From: Prorocentrum cordatum
Taxonomy: Eukaryota > Sar > Dinophyceae > Prorocentrales > Prorocentraceae
DNA length: 37,500 nt
Direction of reading: 5' to 3'
NCBI GenBank assembly: GCA_963575745.1
Contig: CAUYUJ010019598.1
Coordinates: 1 to 37,500, forward strand
Both the position numbers and the translations under genes were made by a program. This document shows, piece by piece, positions 1-10,154 of the stretch. The notes under the pieces are model-generated. The model saw only the letters and a program-made list of their open reading frames with translations. It was not told where the DNA came from and made no database searches. The first letter of the stretch is position 1, and the number at the start of each line of letters is the position of its first letter.

Positions 1-1095
1 GCCCCTCCCACCCCTCCAGGGAGGCCCCGCCTGAGCGAGGAGGGTATCGGAATACTAACTATTTACATGGTTTCGTGCCCCTCCCACCCCTCCAGGGATG
101 CCCCGCCTGAGCGAGGAGGGTATCGGAAACCATACTATTTACATGGTTTCGTGCCCCTCCCACCCCTCCAGGGGTGCCCCGCCTGAGCGAGGAGGGTATC
201 CGCAAACCATACTATTTACATGGTTTCGTGCCCCTCCCACCCCTCCAGGGAGGCCCCGCCTGAGCGAGGAGGGTATCGGAATACCATACTATTTACATGG
301 TTTCGTGCCCCTCCCACCCCTCCAGGGAAGCCCCGCCTGAGCGAGGAGGGTATCGGAATACCATACTATTTACATGGTTTCGTGCCCCTCCCACCCCTCC
401 AGGGAGGCCCCGCCTGAGCGAGGAGGGTATCCGCATACCATACTATTTACATGGTTTCGTGCCCCTCCCACCCCTCCAGGGAGGCCCCGCCTGAGCGAGG
501 AGGGTATCCGCAAACCATACTATTTACATGGTTTCGTGCCCCTCCCACCTCTCCAGGGAAGCCCCGCCTGAGCGAGGAGGGTATCCGAAAACCATACTAT
601 TTACATGGTTTCGTGCCCCTCCCACCTCTCCAGGGAGGCCCCGCCTGAACGAGGAGGGTATCCGAAAACCATACTATTTACATGGTTTCGTGCCCCTCCC
701 ACCCCTGCAGGGAGGCCCCGCCTGAGCGAGGAGGGTATCGGAAAACCATACTATTTACATGGTTTCGTGCCCCTTCCACCCCTCCAGGGAGGCCCCGCCT
801 GAGCGAGGAGGGTATCCGAAAACCATACTATTTACATGGTTTCGTGCCCCTCCCACCCCTGCAGGGAGGCCCAGCCTGAGCGAGGAGGGTATCGGACAAC
901 CATACTATTTACATGGTTTCGTGCCCCTCCCACACCTCCAGGAAGGCCCCGCCTGAGCGAGGAGGGTATCGGAAACCCATACTATTTACATGGTTTCGTG
1001 CCCCTCCCACCCCTCCAGGGAGGCCCCGCCTGAGCGAGGAGGGTATCGGAATACCATACTATTTACATGGTTTCGTGCCCCTCCCACCCCTCCAG
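1..1095 (+). repeat. 77-bp tandem satellite array, about 14 copies
   Basis: The motif GCCCCTCCCACCCCTCCAGG recurs at 1, 77, 153, 230 and then every 77 bp, so the first two copies are 76 bp and the rest 77 bp. Each copy contains CTGAGCGAGGAGGGTATC and CATACTATTTACATGG. Copies differ by a few bases, mainly in the 6 to 8 bases after GAGGGTATC (CGG or CCG followed by AAT, AAA, CAA or similar). Because 77 is not a multiple of three, open stretches run through two and two-thirds units before a TGA, giving a ladder of 65-codon frames that are not genes. The last copy breaks off near 1095 and runs into a short tail that again contains GAGGAGGGCATC, then the ATT array. The array runs off the left edge of the window. 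Confidence 0.97.
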
Positions 1096-1182
1096 CGTCG
1101 CGAGGAGGGCATCAAGAAAATGGGTCCCACGAAACCGTTAATCTCTTTATGTGGGGAACTCCGTTAGCATAATCATTTTCTT

Positions 1183-1241
1183 TTATTATTATTATTATTA
1201 TTATTAATATTATTATTATTAGTAGTATTCTTATTATTATC
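1183..1241. repeat. (ATT)n microsatellite
   Basis: ATT/TTA triplets with few interruptions. This is the AT-rich beginning of a longer compound triplet array and passes directly into the AGT array. Confidence 0.95.
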
Positions 1242-2060
<819 letters not shown>

Positions 2061-2330
2061 AGTAGGAGGGGGAGGAGGAGGAAGAGGAGGAGGAGGAGGA
2101 GGAGGAGGAAGAGGAGGAGGAGGAGGCGGAGGGCGGAGGCGGAGGCGGAGGAGGAGGAGGAAGGCTAGAGAGGAGGAGAAGGAGGACGATGACTAAGAGG
2201 TAGGAAGAGGAGGAGGAGGAGGAAGGGAGGAGGAGGAGGAGAAGATGAGATGATGATGATGATGATGATGATGAGATGATGCTGATGCTGATATGAGGAG
2301 GAGGAGGAGGAGGAGGAGGAGGAGGAGAAG
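2061..2330. repeat. (AGG)n purine array with a short (GAT)n insert
   Basis: AGG/GAGGAGGAA purine-rich tract with a GAT stretch at about 2246-2280, closing with pure GAG at 2294-2328. The apparent poly-Ser, poly-Leu and poly-Arg open frames here follow from the triplet repeat. Confidence 0.93.
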
Positions 2331-2720
2331 CTTGGAGCTTGGATCTCTCCTGAAGGCGACTGAGTCAACCACCCTGGGCAAGCAAAGCCACTGGCAGGCA
2401 GCCAAATGCGCGGGCGCCCGCGGAGATCCGCAGGCCGGTGGTGCAGGCCTGCTCGGCGGCATCCCCAACACCTGCAGGCGGTGGTGACCCTGCGGCCAGC
2501 GTCGACGCCGCGGCGCGTAAAATACGCCCCGAGGAAATATCAGATGTGGGGCCCGTCACATGCTCGACAGCACGCGGGCACCGCGGAGGGTGGGTGTGAC
2601 GGGGTCCCCTAGGGAGGAGGGCCTGCTAGCAGAGACCCACGAGGCGCCTACAGCAGGAAACCAGAGCAGCGCCCTGCCGCGACGACGAGGTAGGAAAGAG
2701 CGCGTTCTGTGGGCGCTTGG
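2331..2720 (+). other. Unique GC-rich spacer, open in one plus frame, no recognised gene
   Basis: Non-repetitive sequence between two repeat arrays. One plus-strand frame is open without an ATG from about 2355 to 2600 and reads like ordinary protein, with segments such as AEIRRPVVQACSAA and VDAAARKIRPEEISDVGP. It could be a relic exon. No domain was recognised, and in GC-rich DNA an open frame of about 80 codons is weak evidence. Confidence 0.3.
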
Positions 2721-2868
2721 AGGGGAGGTGGGGGTTGAAACCGCACCCCCCCCCCAGATGGAGGGAGGGGATCGAACACCCCCCCCCTCCCGTGACGGAG
2801 GGGGGGGGGTTCGAACCCCCCCCCCCTCCCGTGACGGGGGGGGGGTTCGAGCCCAACCACCCCCCCCA
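2721..2868. repeat. G-run / TTCGAA / C-run block, left flank of the GGT array
   Basis: Three or four units of roughly 42 bp. Each combines a run of 7 to 10 G, a TTCGAA-type palindrome and a run of 7 to 10 C, separated by TCCCGTGACGG. The GGGGTTCGAACCCC core is self-complementary. Related blocks lie on the other side of the GGT array (3955-4140) and around the GGGACAGTGG array at 31-32.6 kb. Homopolymer lengths here should be treated with caution. Confidence 0.85.
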
Positions 2869-3007
2869 CGTCCCGTGCTTTCCCTCTCCTCGAGCCGGCG
2901 CTTGCGTCGGCGGCGGCGACGGCGGCGGGGACGACGATTTCAATTTATGGGCCAGCGCCAGCGCCTGCGGCGGCGGGCGGCGGTGGCGGGGAACGTCGAC
3001 GAGGACG

Positions 3008-3882
3008 ACTGTGGTGGTGGCGGTGGTGGTGGGTTGGTGGTGATGATGGTGGTGGCGGCGGTGGTGGTTGTGGTGGTGGTGGTGTGGTGGTTTGTTGTGG
3101 TGGTGGTGGTTGTGGCGGTGGTGGTGGTGGTGGTGGTGGTGGTTTGGTGGTGGTGTGGTTGTGGTTTGTGGTGGTGGTGGTGGTGGTGATGGTGGGTTGT
3201 AGCGGTGGTGGTGGTGGTGGTTTGGTGGTGGTGTGGTGGTGGTTGGTTGTGGTGGTGGTGGTGGTGTGATGTGGTTGCGGCGGTGGTTTATGGAGGTGGT
3301 GCTGGTGGTGGTGGTGGTGGGGGTGGTGGTGGTGGTGGTAGTGTGGTGGTGGTGTTGTGCTGCTGGTAGTGGTGATGGTTGTGGCAGTGGTGATGGTGTT
3401 GTTGTTGGTGGATTGTGGTGGTGGTGGTGGTGGTGGTAGTGGTGGAGGGTTTTTGTGGTGGTGGTGATGGTGAGTTGTGGTGGTGGCGGTTGTGGTGGTG
3501 TGGTGGTGGTGAGGTGGTGGTTTGTGGTCGTGGTGGTGGTGGCTGGTTGTGGTGGTGGCAGTTGTTTGTGGACGTTTGTTGTGGTGGTGGTGGTGGTGGC
3601 GGTGGTGGTGGTGGTGGTGGTGTGGTGGTTTGTGGTGGTGGCGGTGGGTTGTGCTGCTGGTAGTGGTGGTGGTTGTGGCGGTGGTGGTGGTGGTGTGGTA
3701 GGTTGTGTTGGTGGTGGTAGTGGTGGTGGGTTTTTGTGGTGGTGGTGGTGGTGGTGATGGTGCGTTGTGGTGGTGGTTGTGGTGGTGGTGGTTGTGTGGT
3801 GCTGTTGGTAGTGGTGGTGGTGGGTTGAGGCGGTGTTGGTGGTGGCAGTGGTGGTGTGGTGGTGGTGGTAGTGGTGGTAAGT
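3008..3882. repeat. Degenerate (GGT)n array, about 875 bp
   Basis: Almost entirely GGT/GTG triplets on the plus strand (ACC/CAC on the minus strand), with scattered variants such as GGTTGTGG, GATGGT and GCGGTGG. Short blocks recur inside, for example GTTGTGCTGCTGGTAGTGGT near 3353 and 3649. The long minus-strand poly-Thr/His/Pro frame running from 4531 into this array is produced by the triplet repeat and is not a gene. Confidence 0.95.
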
Positions 3883-4240
3883 GTCGCTGCGTCCCTGCCG
3901 TCTCCGGCGCCAGCGCCGGCGCTGCTGGCCGCCGCCAGCGCCGGCGCCGGCGCGAGGGGGGGGGTTGAACCCCTCCCCCGGCGCCGGGGGGGGGTTTCAA
4001 ACCGCCCTCCCCTGTCCCCCCCTTGGGCTGCCTGTGGTAAACGTCGCTGCGTCCCCGCCGTGGGCGCTGCTGGCGGCCGCCAGCGTCGGCGCCGGCGCCG
4101 AGGGGGGGGGTTTTGAACCCCCCCCCGTTGGGAAGGGGGGGTGTGTTCGGGAGAGGGGGAGGTTTGGGGGGGAGGGGTGTCCCCCTGGTTTTGATCGACG
4201 GCGCCGAGTGTTGGGGGGGGGGCCCCCCCACGGTTCGAAA
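3883..4240. repeat. 160-bp tandem duplication with GGCGCC-rich core and G/C-run blocks
   Basis: GTGGTAA followed by the GTCGCTGCGTCC block occurs at 3874 and again at 4034, exactly 160 bp apart. Both copies continue with CGCTGCTGGC, GCCGCCAGCG and repeated GGCGCC palindromes, then a long G run, a TTGAA- or TTTTGAA-type junction and a C run. The second copy degrades into G-rich sequence up to about 4240. These blocks form the right flank of the GGT array. Confidence 0.85.
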
Positions 4241-4682
4241 TGCGCCGCCGAATGTTCCCCAGGCAAGCGCCCGTGAAACGCGTTCTCTTCGAGATAGAGA
4301 CGTACACCGCCAACTTACCCCGCTGCCTTGGAGGCAGCCCGCGGGAGATTCGATCGATCTCCGCGAGCTGCTTCCGCCGTTCCTGGGGGTCCTGTGACGC
4401 TCCCACGCAGGCCTTGCGGAGTTTGCGTGCTGTGCGCGGGGCCTGTATTTCACAGGACCCCGCACGCACGCGGCAACAAAGTCGAGACCCCGCGGTGAAA
4501 ATGTGGCCAAGCTGCGTGAAAATGCTTTCATTCACTGACGAGGCTTCGCCCCCGTCTTCCGCACCATTTGGCTCTACCACGCCTCCTCCCGCGGTGGGAG
4601 ACTGGCTCCCCCTCGCGGTGTCACTGTCCCTTCCTGTCCCAGGAATGTGTCCGCCGCATCAGTGGCAATACGAACGCGGTCA
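4241..4682. other. Unassigned sequence downstream of the retrotransposon
   Basis: Unique sequence between the repeat block and the last recognisable retrotransposon frame. It may hold the 3' untranslated end of the minus-strand element, but no poly-A tail, terminal tandem repeat or target-site duplication was recognised. Nothing else is supported. Confidence 0.4.
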
Positions 4683-5555
4683 TCACGAAGCGTCGGCCGT
4701 GGTCGCGAAGTATTGGGCCGCCGCGTAGCTGTGGGGCTCGTTTGGGCAGCACGTCCTCTGCGAATCGCTCCTCAGCGAGGCAAGGGACGATAGCGTCCGT
4801 GCCGTTGCATTGCATGATCGGCATCGGTACTCCGTACTCCCATCCTTCGTGCAGACAGACAGATCATGACCCCGTCTCTGACCGACCACAATCCCTGGGA
4901 GGCGGAGGGCAGCATCAGGCGCATGCTCCTCGTCGCGCCCCCATTTCTTGCGCATGACCACCTGGAGGCACGCCCACGAGGCATGTCGTAGTATTTGGCG
5001 GTGTTCCCGAAGCGCCGCATTGACGGCCTCACCCATAGCGGTGGACACCACGTGGTGGACTGCCCCTAGCTTAGCACAGAAATCCGCCCAGTTATTGCCC
5101 AACCAGTAGGCGATGTCCGCGAAGTCCTGGGACAGAATGTCGGCCGCGGACCTGTGTGCAGGGGTCCACTTGAACCTCGGGGGCCTGGAACAGCTCCTAG
5201 CCTCCTACGCATGGAACATTTCCCGCCATACTCTGGCGTGCTTCGCCCTGCCACTGGCGAGCCGAGGGTGCCAGTCATTCCCCTCATACACCAGCGCCTT
5301 CAGGTCCGAGATGAACACGTCGTGGTCAGGATTGGCCTCCATCCCAACCTTGATGGCGTAACGCTCGGCATTTCCGACGGTGTGCAGCCGATACGGTAGC
5401 GGGTCATATTTGGCCCTCCGAGGGAGAAGGGTGGCAGGATCCATTTGCACCATTGACCAGCCACAGCGACGTATCTCAGGAGTGTCGTACTCATACCCTG
5501 AGCCATCGGTGTATGACGTAGCCCCCCCCACTCTCTGCCTTGTGCGTCGCCCCAC
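4683..5555 (-). pseudogene. RNase H domain of the retrotransposon, with one in-frame TAG
   Basis: A single reading frame covers 5555-4683 with only one stop, a TAG at 5205-5207. Before the stop: T-D17-G-S-G with R-R-C-G-W, N-A-E64-R-Y-A and F-I-S-D84-L-K-A-L. After it: K-W-T-P-A-H-R-S and L-G-N-N-W-A-D-F-C-A-K. These supply the four acidic residues (D, E, D, D) and the flexible-loop His of type I RNase H, which degrades the RNA strand of the RNA-DNA hybrid during element copying. The domain spans roughly 160 residues, the expected size. Downstream, G-H-D-L...Y-R-C-R-S-C-N forms another possible zinc-binding group before the frame ends at 4683. The TAG follows M-F-H-A, at a place where a Trp (TGG) would be plausible. 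All catalytic residues are intact; only the stop breaks the frame. Confidence 0.83.
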
Positions 5556-6219
5556 TCGAAAACCTGGGCCTCGATCGTGGTCCAGGGCGGCAGCCCCGCA
5601 GGCTCTGCGGGTATCCCGAACACCATGTAGTGCTGCCTGTAATCCTGCCAGGCCTCAGACGTCGGTCTCGAACTTCGGCAGGCTTGTTGGGCACCCCTGC
5701 AAACCTCTTTTCCTACGAGCGGGGAGGCTGGCTCCCCGTCTCGCTGGCCGTGGGCAGCGTCTCTGGGTCAGGCTGCAGATGCAGGGCAGCTTTCGCACCT
5801 AGGATTTCTGGAGGTAAGTCTGGCATCGGCTCTGGCTCGGCCGTGTCCTCCCCTTCTCCGCATGCAGGGGAAAAGTCCGCCTCTGGCTCCGTCCACGCCC
5901 TGCCCTTCGTATCGGCAGGTTCGGCAGTATGGCGGGCCAGAGCAGCGCCGTTAGACTGGCTGACGGTCGCTTCCTGTGTAACCTCCGCCGTCGGGCCCGG
6001 TTCGTCATATAGGCCAGGGCACTGGAAACACACATGGCCCCAGCATTGTCCATGCTCCAACTGCTGCCCACACGCCTGACAAGGACGCATCGTGCGCAGC
6101 ATCCGCATGTCCCTCCTCGGTGGGATGGGAAGGTTGTCGGCCCAGTGCGCCTGGAGAGCGCCCAGTTCCTGGACGTTGCGCACTCCCGCAACCGCATAGC
6201 GTAAGCCGCAGTGCCACAC
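5491..6219 (-). pseudogene. Cys-rich segment upstream of RNase H in the retrotransposon
   Basis: One frame is open from 6219, interrupted by a TAG at 5713-5715, then open again to 5491. It contains a Cys/His cluster, C-Q-A-C-G-Q-Q-L-E-H-G-Q-C-W-G-H-V-C-F-Q-C (about 6075-6010), with the spacing of a small zinc ribbon or knuckle, preceded by a helical, Leu/Ala-rich stretch and followed by an acidic, Pro-rich linker. Near 5650 the plausible protein leaves this frame for the one running 5626-5300 (SEAWQDYRQHYMVFGIPAE), then near 5540 enters the RNase H frame, so at least two shifts occur within 120 bp. The family is not identified; nucleic-acid binding is an inference from the Cys spacing. Confidence 0.5.
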
Positions 6220-6265
6220 GCCAGTACCAGCGTGCGTATAGTGGTGTCGCTGTAGTCGCTCGTGC

Positions 6266-6455
6266 TGGGAGGAGGAGGAGGAGGAGGAGGAGGAGGAGGA
6301 GGAGGAGGAGGAGGAGGAAGGAGGAAGAGGAGGAGGAGGAGGAGGAGGAGGAGGAGGAGGAGGAGGAGGAGGAGGAGGAGGGGGAGGCGGAGGAGGAGGA
6401 GGAGGAGGAGAGGAGGAGGAGGAGGGAGGAGGGGGAGGAGGAGGAGGAGGAGCAG
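6266..6455. repeat. (GGA)n microsatellite interrupting the retrotransposon
   Basis: About 190 bp of nearly pure GGA/GAG with minor AAG and GGG variants. On the minus strand it is (TCC)n and would encode Ser, Leu or Pro runs. It lies between the linker and the Cys-rich/RNase H part of the element. Confidence 0.95.
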
Positions 6456-6993
6456 GATTGGATTGGATTGGGCCCGTGGGAGTTCAACTGCTGCTGCTAG
6501 ACGCCTGACAACACCGCCTACCTTCACAGTTAGGGGAACTCTGGGGGGCGAATCGTGATTCGCCAAACCGTCTGATGCGGCCCGTGGCACACGACGGACG
6601 CCGCACCGCCCCTACGAGCACCCCCTGGACGGCACACAGCCTACGGAGGGCCCGCTCTTGGGGACCAGTGAGAGTGCTACCGACCACCCTTCTTACCCTT
6701 GCCCCTGCCCTTGGCCCTCGAAGGCCTCCCCTCTCTTTGGATAGTAGGGGTATTGGACACTCCAGAACCATAAGCTGAGGGCAAAGGGGGGGGTCGAGGG
6801 TTCAAAACTTCAGAAGACACTAAGCCCCTGCGAATTAGGTCAGCCAACCTTTCACTCGCCCGCAGCGGATGTTGGTGACTGACACCTCGGGAATCCGACA
6901 CGGGCCCTCTGTTCACGGGCCAACTACGTGTCTGTAAAGCGCTGCTGCCGCTACTGCTGCTACCTCCTTTTCCTATGCCTACGCTGCGCCCCT
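6456..6993 (-). pseudogene. Low-complexity linker of the retrotransposon polyprotein
   Basis: After the stop at 6994, minus-strand frames continue with Ser/Gly-rich sequence, then TRSWPVNRGPVSDSRGVS and a Lys/Arg/Gly-rich tail (GRGKGKKGG near 6690). A further frame covers 6771-6484. No domain was recognised. Its position between the zinc-finger region and the RNase H segment suggests a linker, but it may equally be untranslated or rearranged sequence. Confidence 0.35.
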
Positions 6994-7800
6994 CTACTTG
7001 AACTCCGCCAGCAGCTTCGAAGCGTCCCGCTCCAAGGGGCCCCTCGGCGCGGGCCCGATGCGCCTCTCCGCCTTCCACGTCTCAAGCATGGCAGTCACAA
7101 TCTGCATCAACTGCGCATACCTCGGGTGCTGCGTGTCGAAGGCGACGATCAACCTGCCCTTCGGCTTACTCTCCGTCTTGTTCTTGTTGCGCTTCCACTG
7201 CCAATGTAGCACCAGCTCCCCCACTTGTACCGCCGACGCCTTGCAGAGGTACTCTTTGTAGAACTCGCGAGCGGGGGCCATCCACGGCTCGTGCTTCACT
7301 CCTTCTTTGTTGTACTGCAGGGCCGCCCAGTGCATCGTCGTCACAAAGATGGTCACGAAGGGAGGGCCTCTGCTCTGGAAGTCGACGGCTTCTCCTTTTT
7401 TGCCTTGGCCTTGAGCTCCTGAGACTGGTCGTTGTAGTCCGCCCCTGCGCTCTCGTTCGTCGCCGCGAAGTCTGTGTCCGCGCAGATGTCGTACGTGCGG
7501 TACACCGTGCTCGACACCTCTGCCAGCGCGCGGCTGTCCGTGAGCACGAGCTTGCCGAGGATGAGCACCAGCTTGATCAGAGCGTCTTGCCCGCGTGCTG
7601 CCTTCCTCGCCTCCTCCCTGACACTGCTGCCACCTTCGTCGCCACCACGGCCCCTTTTGCTCGCAGGGCCTGACAACGGGTCCCTCAGCCACGCGGGACG
7701 CTCCAGCGCCTCCTCGTCCGCCATCTCCGACATGAGCGGCAGCTGGCCCAGGAGAAGATGATACGCCAAAATCTGCCTCTGTGGCAGGGGATATGGACGG
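6994..7800 (-). pseudogene. Conserved C-terminal region of the retrotransposon, function unknown, two frameshifts
   Basis: From about 7790 to 7400 the plausible protein is in the frame of the segment starting at 7949, with recognisable stretches such as ILAYHLLLGQLPLMSEMADE, ALIKLVLILGKLVLTDSRAL and VYRTYDICADTDFAATNES. Near 7398, at an A6 run in the coding strand, it returns to the RT/zinc-finger frame and continues as FVTIFVTTMHWAALQY, ARELVLHWQWKR-type basic sequence and P-K-G-R-L-I-V-A-F-D, ending with a stop at 6994. Gln/Arg/Lys-rich helices and a Lys-rich linker suggest an RNA- or protein-binding extension, but no named domain was recognised. Leaving and re-entering the same frame supports two compensating single-base events. 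Confidence 0.65.
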
Positions 7801-9366
7801 GTCCACCTCGCACGGAAGGTGGCTTGTGACCAAATGGCTACATAAGTTGTCCAAATCGCTGGATTGATATCCGCATATTCTGCATTCCAATGACGGTGGA
7901 GGCCGAACTCCCGAGAAAGTTGCCGAACCCCGTGACGGACATTCACCACTCATGAGGGCCCTCTGGAGGTGCTTGTAAGCGTTATCCTGGCTAGCGAATA
8001 CACGTCTACATACCATGCATGTGTTTGTGGGGGTCAGCGTAGCAGATAGATTGTGTACTTGATGTATTTGGTGCATATGGTTCATGAGGTCCCTCTTGGT
8101 CTGGAACCCGTGCCCACATACCGTTCCCGCCTCCGAAACCCATTCACACTTCCAAAGGAACTCCAGAGGTTCTCCTGGGGTGTCCTGCCTTTCTGTCATG
8201 TAGAGGTCCGAAGGAGGGATCACCTTTGCCAGCTCGCGTGCACGGATCTCCGTAAAGTCCACACGAGTCCAGAACTCACGATAATCATCATTCACTATGT
8301 CGCCTGGACAGCGAGCAAAATGAGCACAAAGGTCGCCCTCGTCGAGCGCATCTGCTGCACGCCGAAAGTCAGCCTGCAGTTGAAGAAGCCACGGAGATAC
8401 CACTTTGGGAATGACTGTGTTGTCGTGCAACGGTTGGCCCCCCACGTCCAGGCCCAGGACCCCGAACAACAAGCAAAGCTCCTGGCTGTGGTTCTTCGGG
8501 GATAGGGCCCAGGTACGATGCCACCCCAGATGCCTGACCAGCAACTCCGTTTCCGAACTAGCGAGGCGCCACTGCTGCACCACTCTCTTGTTCGACCACG
8601 ACCGAGTCTTCCCGTCCACCTTCGTCGTCGCTTTCCCCTGCAATGCCCTCCTCCCGTAACCAGCCAGAAGCGAATCACGATATTGACGCTTAGTGAGCAG
8701 CATTGGTTCTAATCCAGTGAGCGCCGCATTCTGCACGAAACTCAGAAACATAGTCCGCTTCCAGCGGAACGGCAACTCCAGGGACCATATCTGGCCCAAA
8801 CCATAGCACGACTCAGCGGTAGCTTGAATTCTGCGACTAATCTCCACTGAGGAAGATAGCAGCATGTTAATTTTGGGGCTCAGGTACCGCACATGCTCCT
8901 GAAGATCTCCTGCAAGTTGTTTTCGACCCTGACCCCTCGCCCACTGTTGACACTGTGAGGCTCCAGGTCCCTGAAAGCAAAGCTGCACCTCCTGCTTCCC
9001 GATGTTTTGTGCGTGCCCAATCGCCTCCAACTCCTCCGGAAGAGCGGCGTCAGCTTGCTTCAGGCCCGAAAAAAAACTGCCCACGGTACCGTGAGGTTGG
9101 GCCACGTGAGCTCTAAAGATGTCGTCGGCATAGAGGCAGCCACCGACGTCAGCGCGTAACTCTCGCCAACTAGCCACCAGCCCAGCAGCAGACTTGTCCA
9201 AATCTCTAAGACGACGAAGCCACTGCAGGATGGGTCGAGAAAAAGTTCCCCGACAGAGCTCCACACAAACGGATCTCCCATCGTTCCTCCTCCCCCCGTC
9301 TTGATGTACATCCCCCCCTCCATGGTCTCGAGCCAGATCACACTGCATCGGAAACGTTGAACACAC
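7780..9366 (-). pseudogene. Reverse transcriptase C-terminal half (YADD), thumb and three zinc fingers
   Basis: The open frame begins at 9366, but the first 40 or so codons are out of frame with the RT. Real sequence starts around F-S-R-P-I-L-Q-W-L (about residue 42). C-L-Y-A-D-D at residues 77-82 (YADD at 9132-9121) is the catalytic motif C, followed by a motif D-like K-Q-E-V-Q and a thumb with Y-L-S-P-K-I-N and E-I-S-R-R-I. Three zinc-finger-like modules lie at about 407-516 (8148-7819): C407..C417..H430..H435; C450-x2-C453..H466..C476; and C495-x2-C498..H511..H516. Such fingers after the RT usually bind nucleic acid. Shortly after the third finger (near 7780-7800) coding slips to another frame; the remaining residues in the original frame are Gly/Arg-rich and look non-coding. 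The YADD and finger assignments are strong. Confidence 0.87.
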
Positions 9367-10154
9367 AAATCTACATCCTGAGGTTCTGCGTGGAGCTCTA
9401 CCGTCTGGTCAAGTTCACCCCGGTCCCCACTGGCGAAAGCGTTGGACATGTCTTTAAACGTGAACGCGAACGAACGTCCAGCGCGTCGAAGGCGCCAGCA
9501 GAGGAGCTGTGCAACAAAACGAGCTCCTTCACGACGTCTACCTTTGCAAAAGCCGCGCTCCGTGACCATGGGAGGAACCCGAAGAAGGCCTGAGTAAAAA
9601 GCTTTCCCAACTGTCGGCAATACATGGACCGTCCTGCGGCCCACAGGTCCTGGCTTGGCGTTTTTTCGAAGCTGTGCTCCAGAACTTATGTGCCACCGAA
9701 GCGGGGTCCGATTCGCAGCCCGAACTATTCGTAGGCCTCCCTCCAGAATCTTCCCAAACAGCTTCATCTCAGGGACTACCTGCTCGTAACCTACTCCCTG
9801 CCCCTTGGTGTCCATATTGGCCTCTGGGTCCATGCGCATCAATCATACCTCAGCTGGCGGGGTCCCTGATGGCACCATGCGTCTCTTACTGGCACTCTTG
9901 AAGTATTTCTGGATTCTCCACTGGTCCTTCTGAGCGAGCTCGCAATCCTCAGGCGTGATGTAAGGGGTGGGGCCAGGTGGATATTCGTTCAGCCAATCTT
10001 CGAAGATAATCTTCCGAGCCGACATGCCCCCGTCCCTGCCCTTCTTGCCCCAGTGGTCGAGCAACTCCTGCTCTGCGAAATAGCCCCCCCGAAGCGGCAC
10101 CTCGCCGCCTGCCTCGAAAGCCTCGTAGCCTCCGCTAGGCGACGGGCCTGCCAC
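9060..10154 (-). pseudogene. Reverse transcriptase, N-terminal half (fingers and palm motifs A and B)
   Basis: This frame continues the endonuclease linker and is open from 10154 to 9846. It has a TGA at 9843-9845 and resumes in the same frame to 9060. The stop falls after S-G-T-P-P-A-E-V, where LINE reverse transcriptases have a conserved PxEVW, so the TGA probably replaces a TGG Trp codon. Counting from the TTG at 9842, the landmarks are GRRTVHVLPTVGKAF at about 69-82, F-K-D131-M-S-N-A-F (motif A, catalytic Asp, near 9452) and GGGTMGDPF at 184-192 (motif B). Coding then moves to the frame of the next entry, at a TTTTT run in the coding strand near 9245. Both defects are single events in otherwise conserved sequence. 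This half would bind primer-template and supply the first catalytic aspartate. Confidence 0.85.

Noticed and set aside
2945-4580. Minus-strand open frames of 430 and 528 codons rich in Pro, Thr and His
   Set aside because: They are translations of the GGT (ACC) array and G/C-run blocks; two frames are open over the same interval and no domain is present.
4561-4580. CACCATTTGGCTCTACC as a dinoflagellate spliced-leader relic
   Set aside because: Only part of it resembles the leader (GCCATTTTGGCTCAAG), with several mismatches; too short to support.
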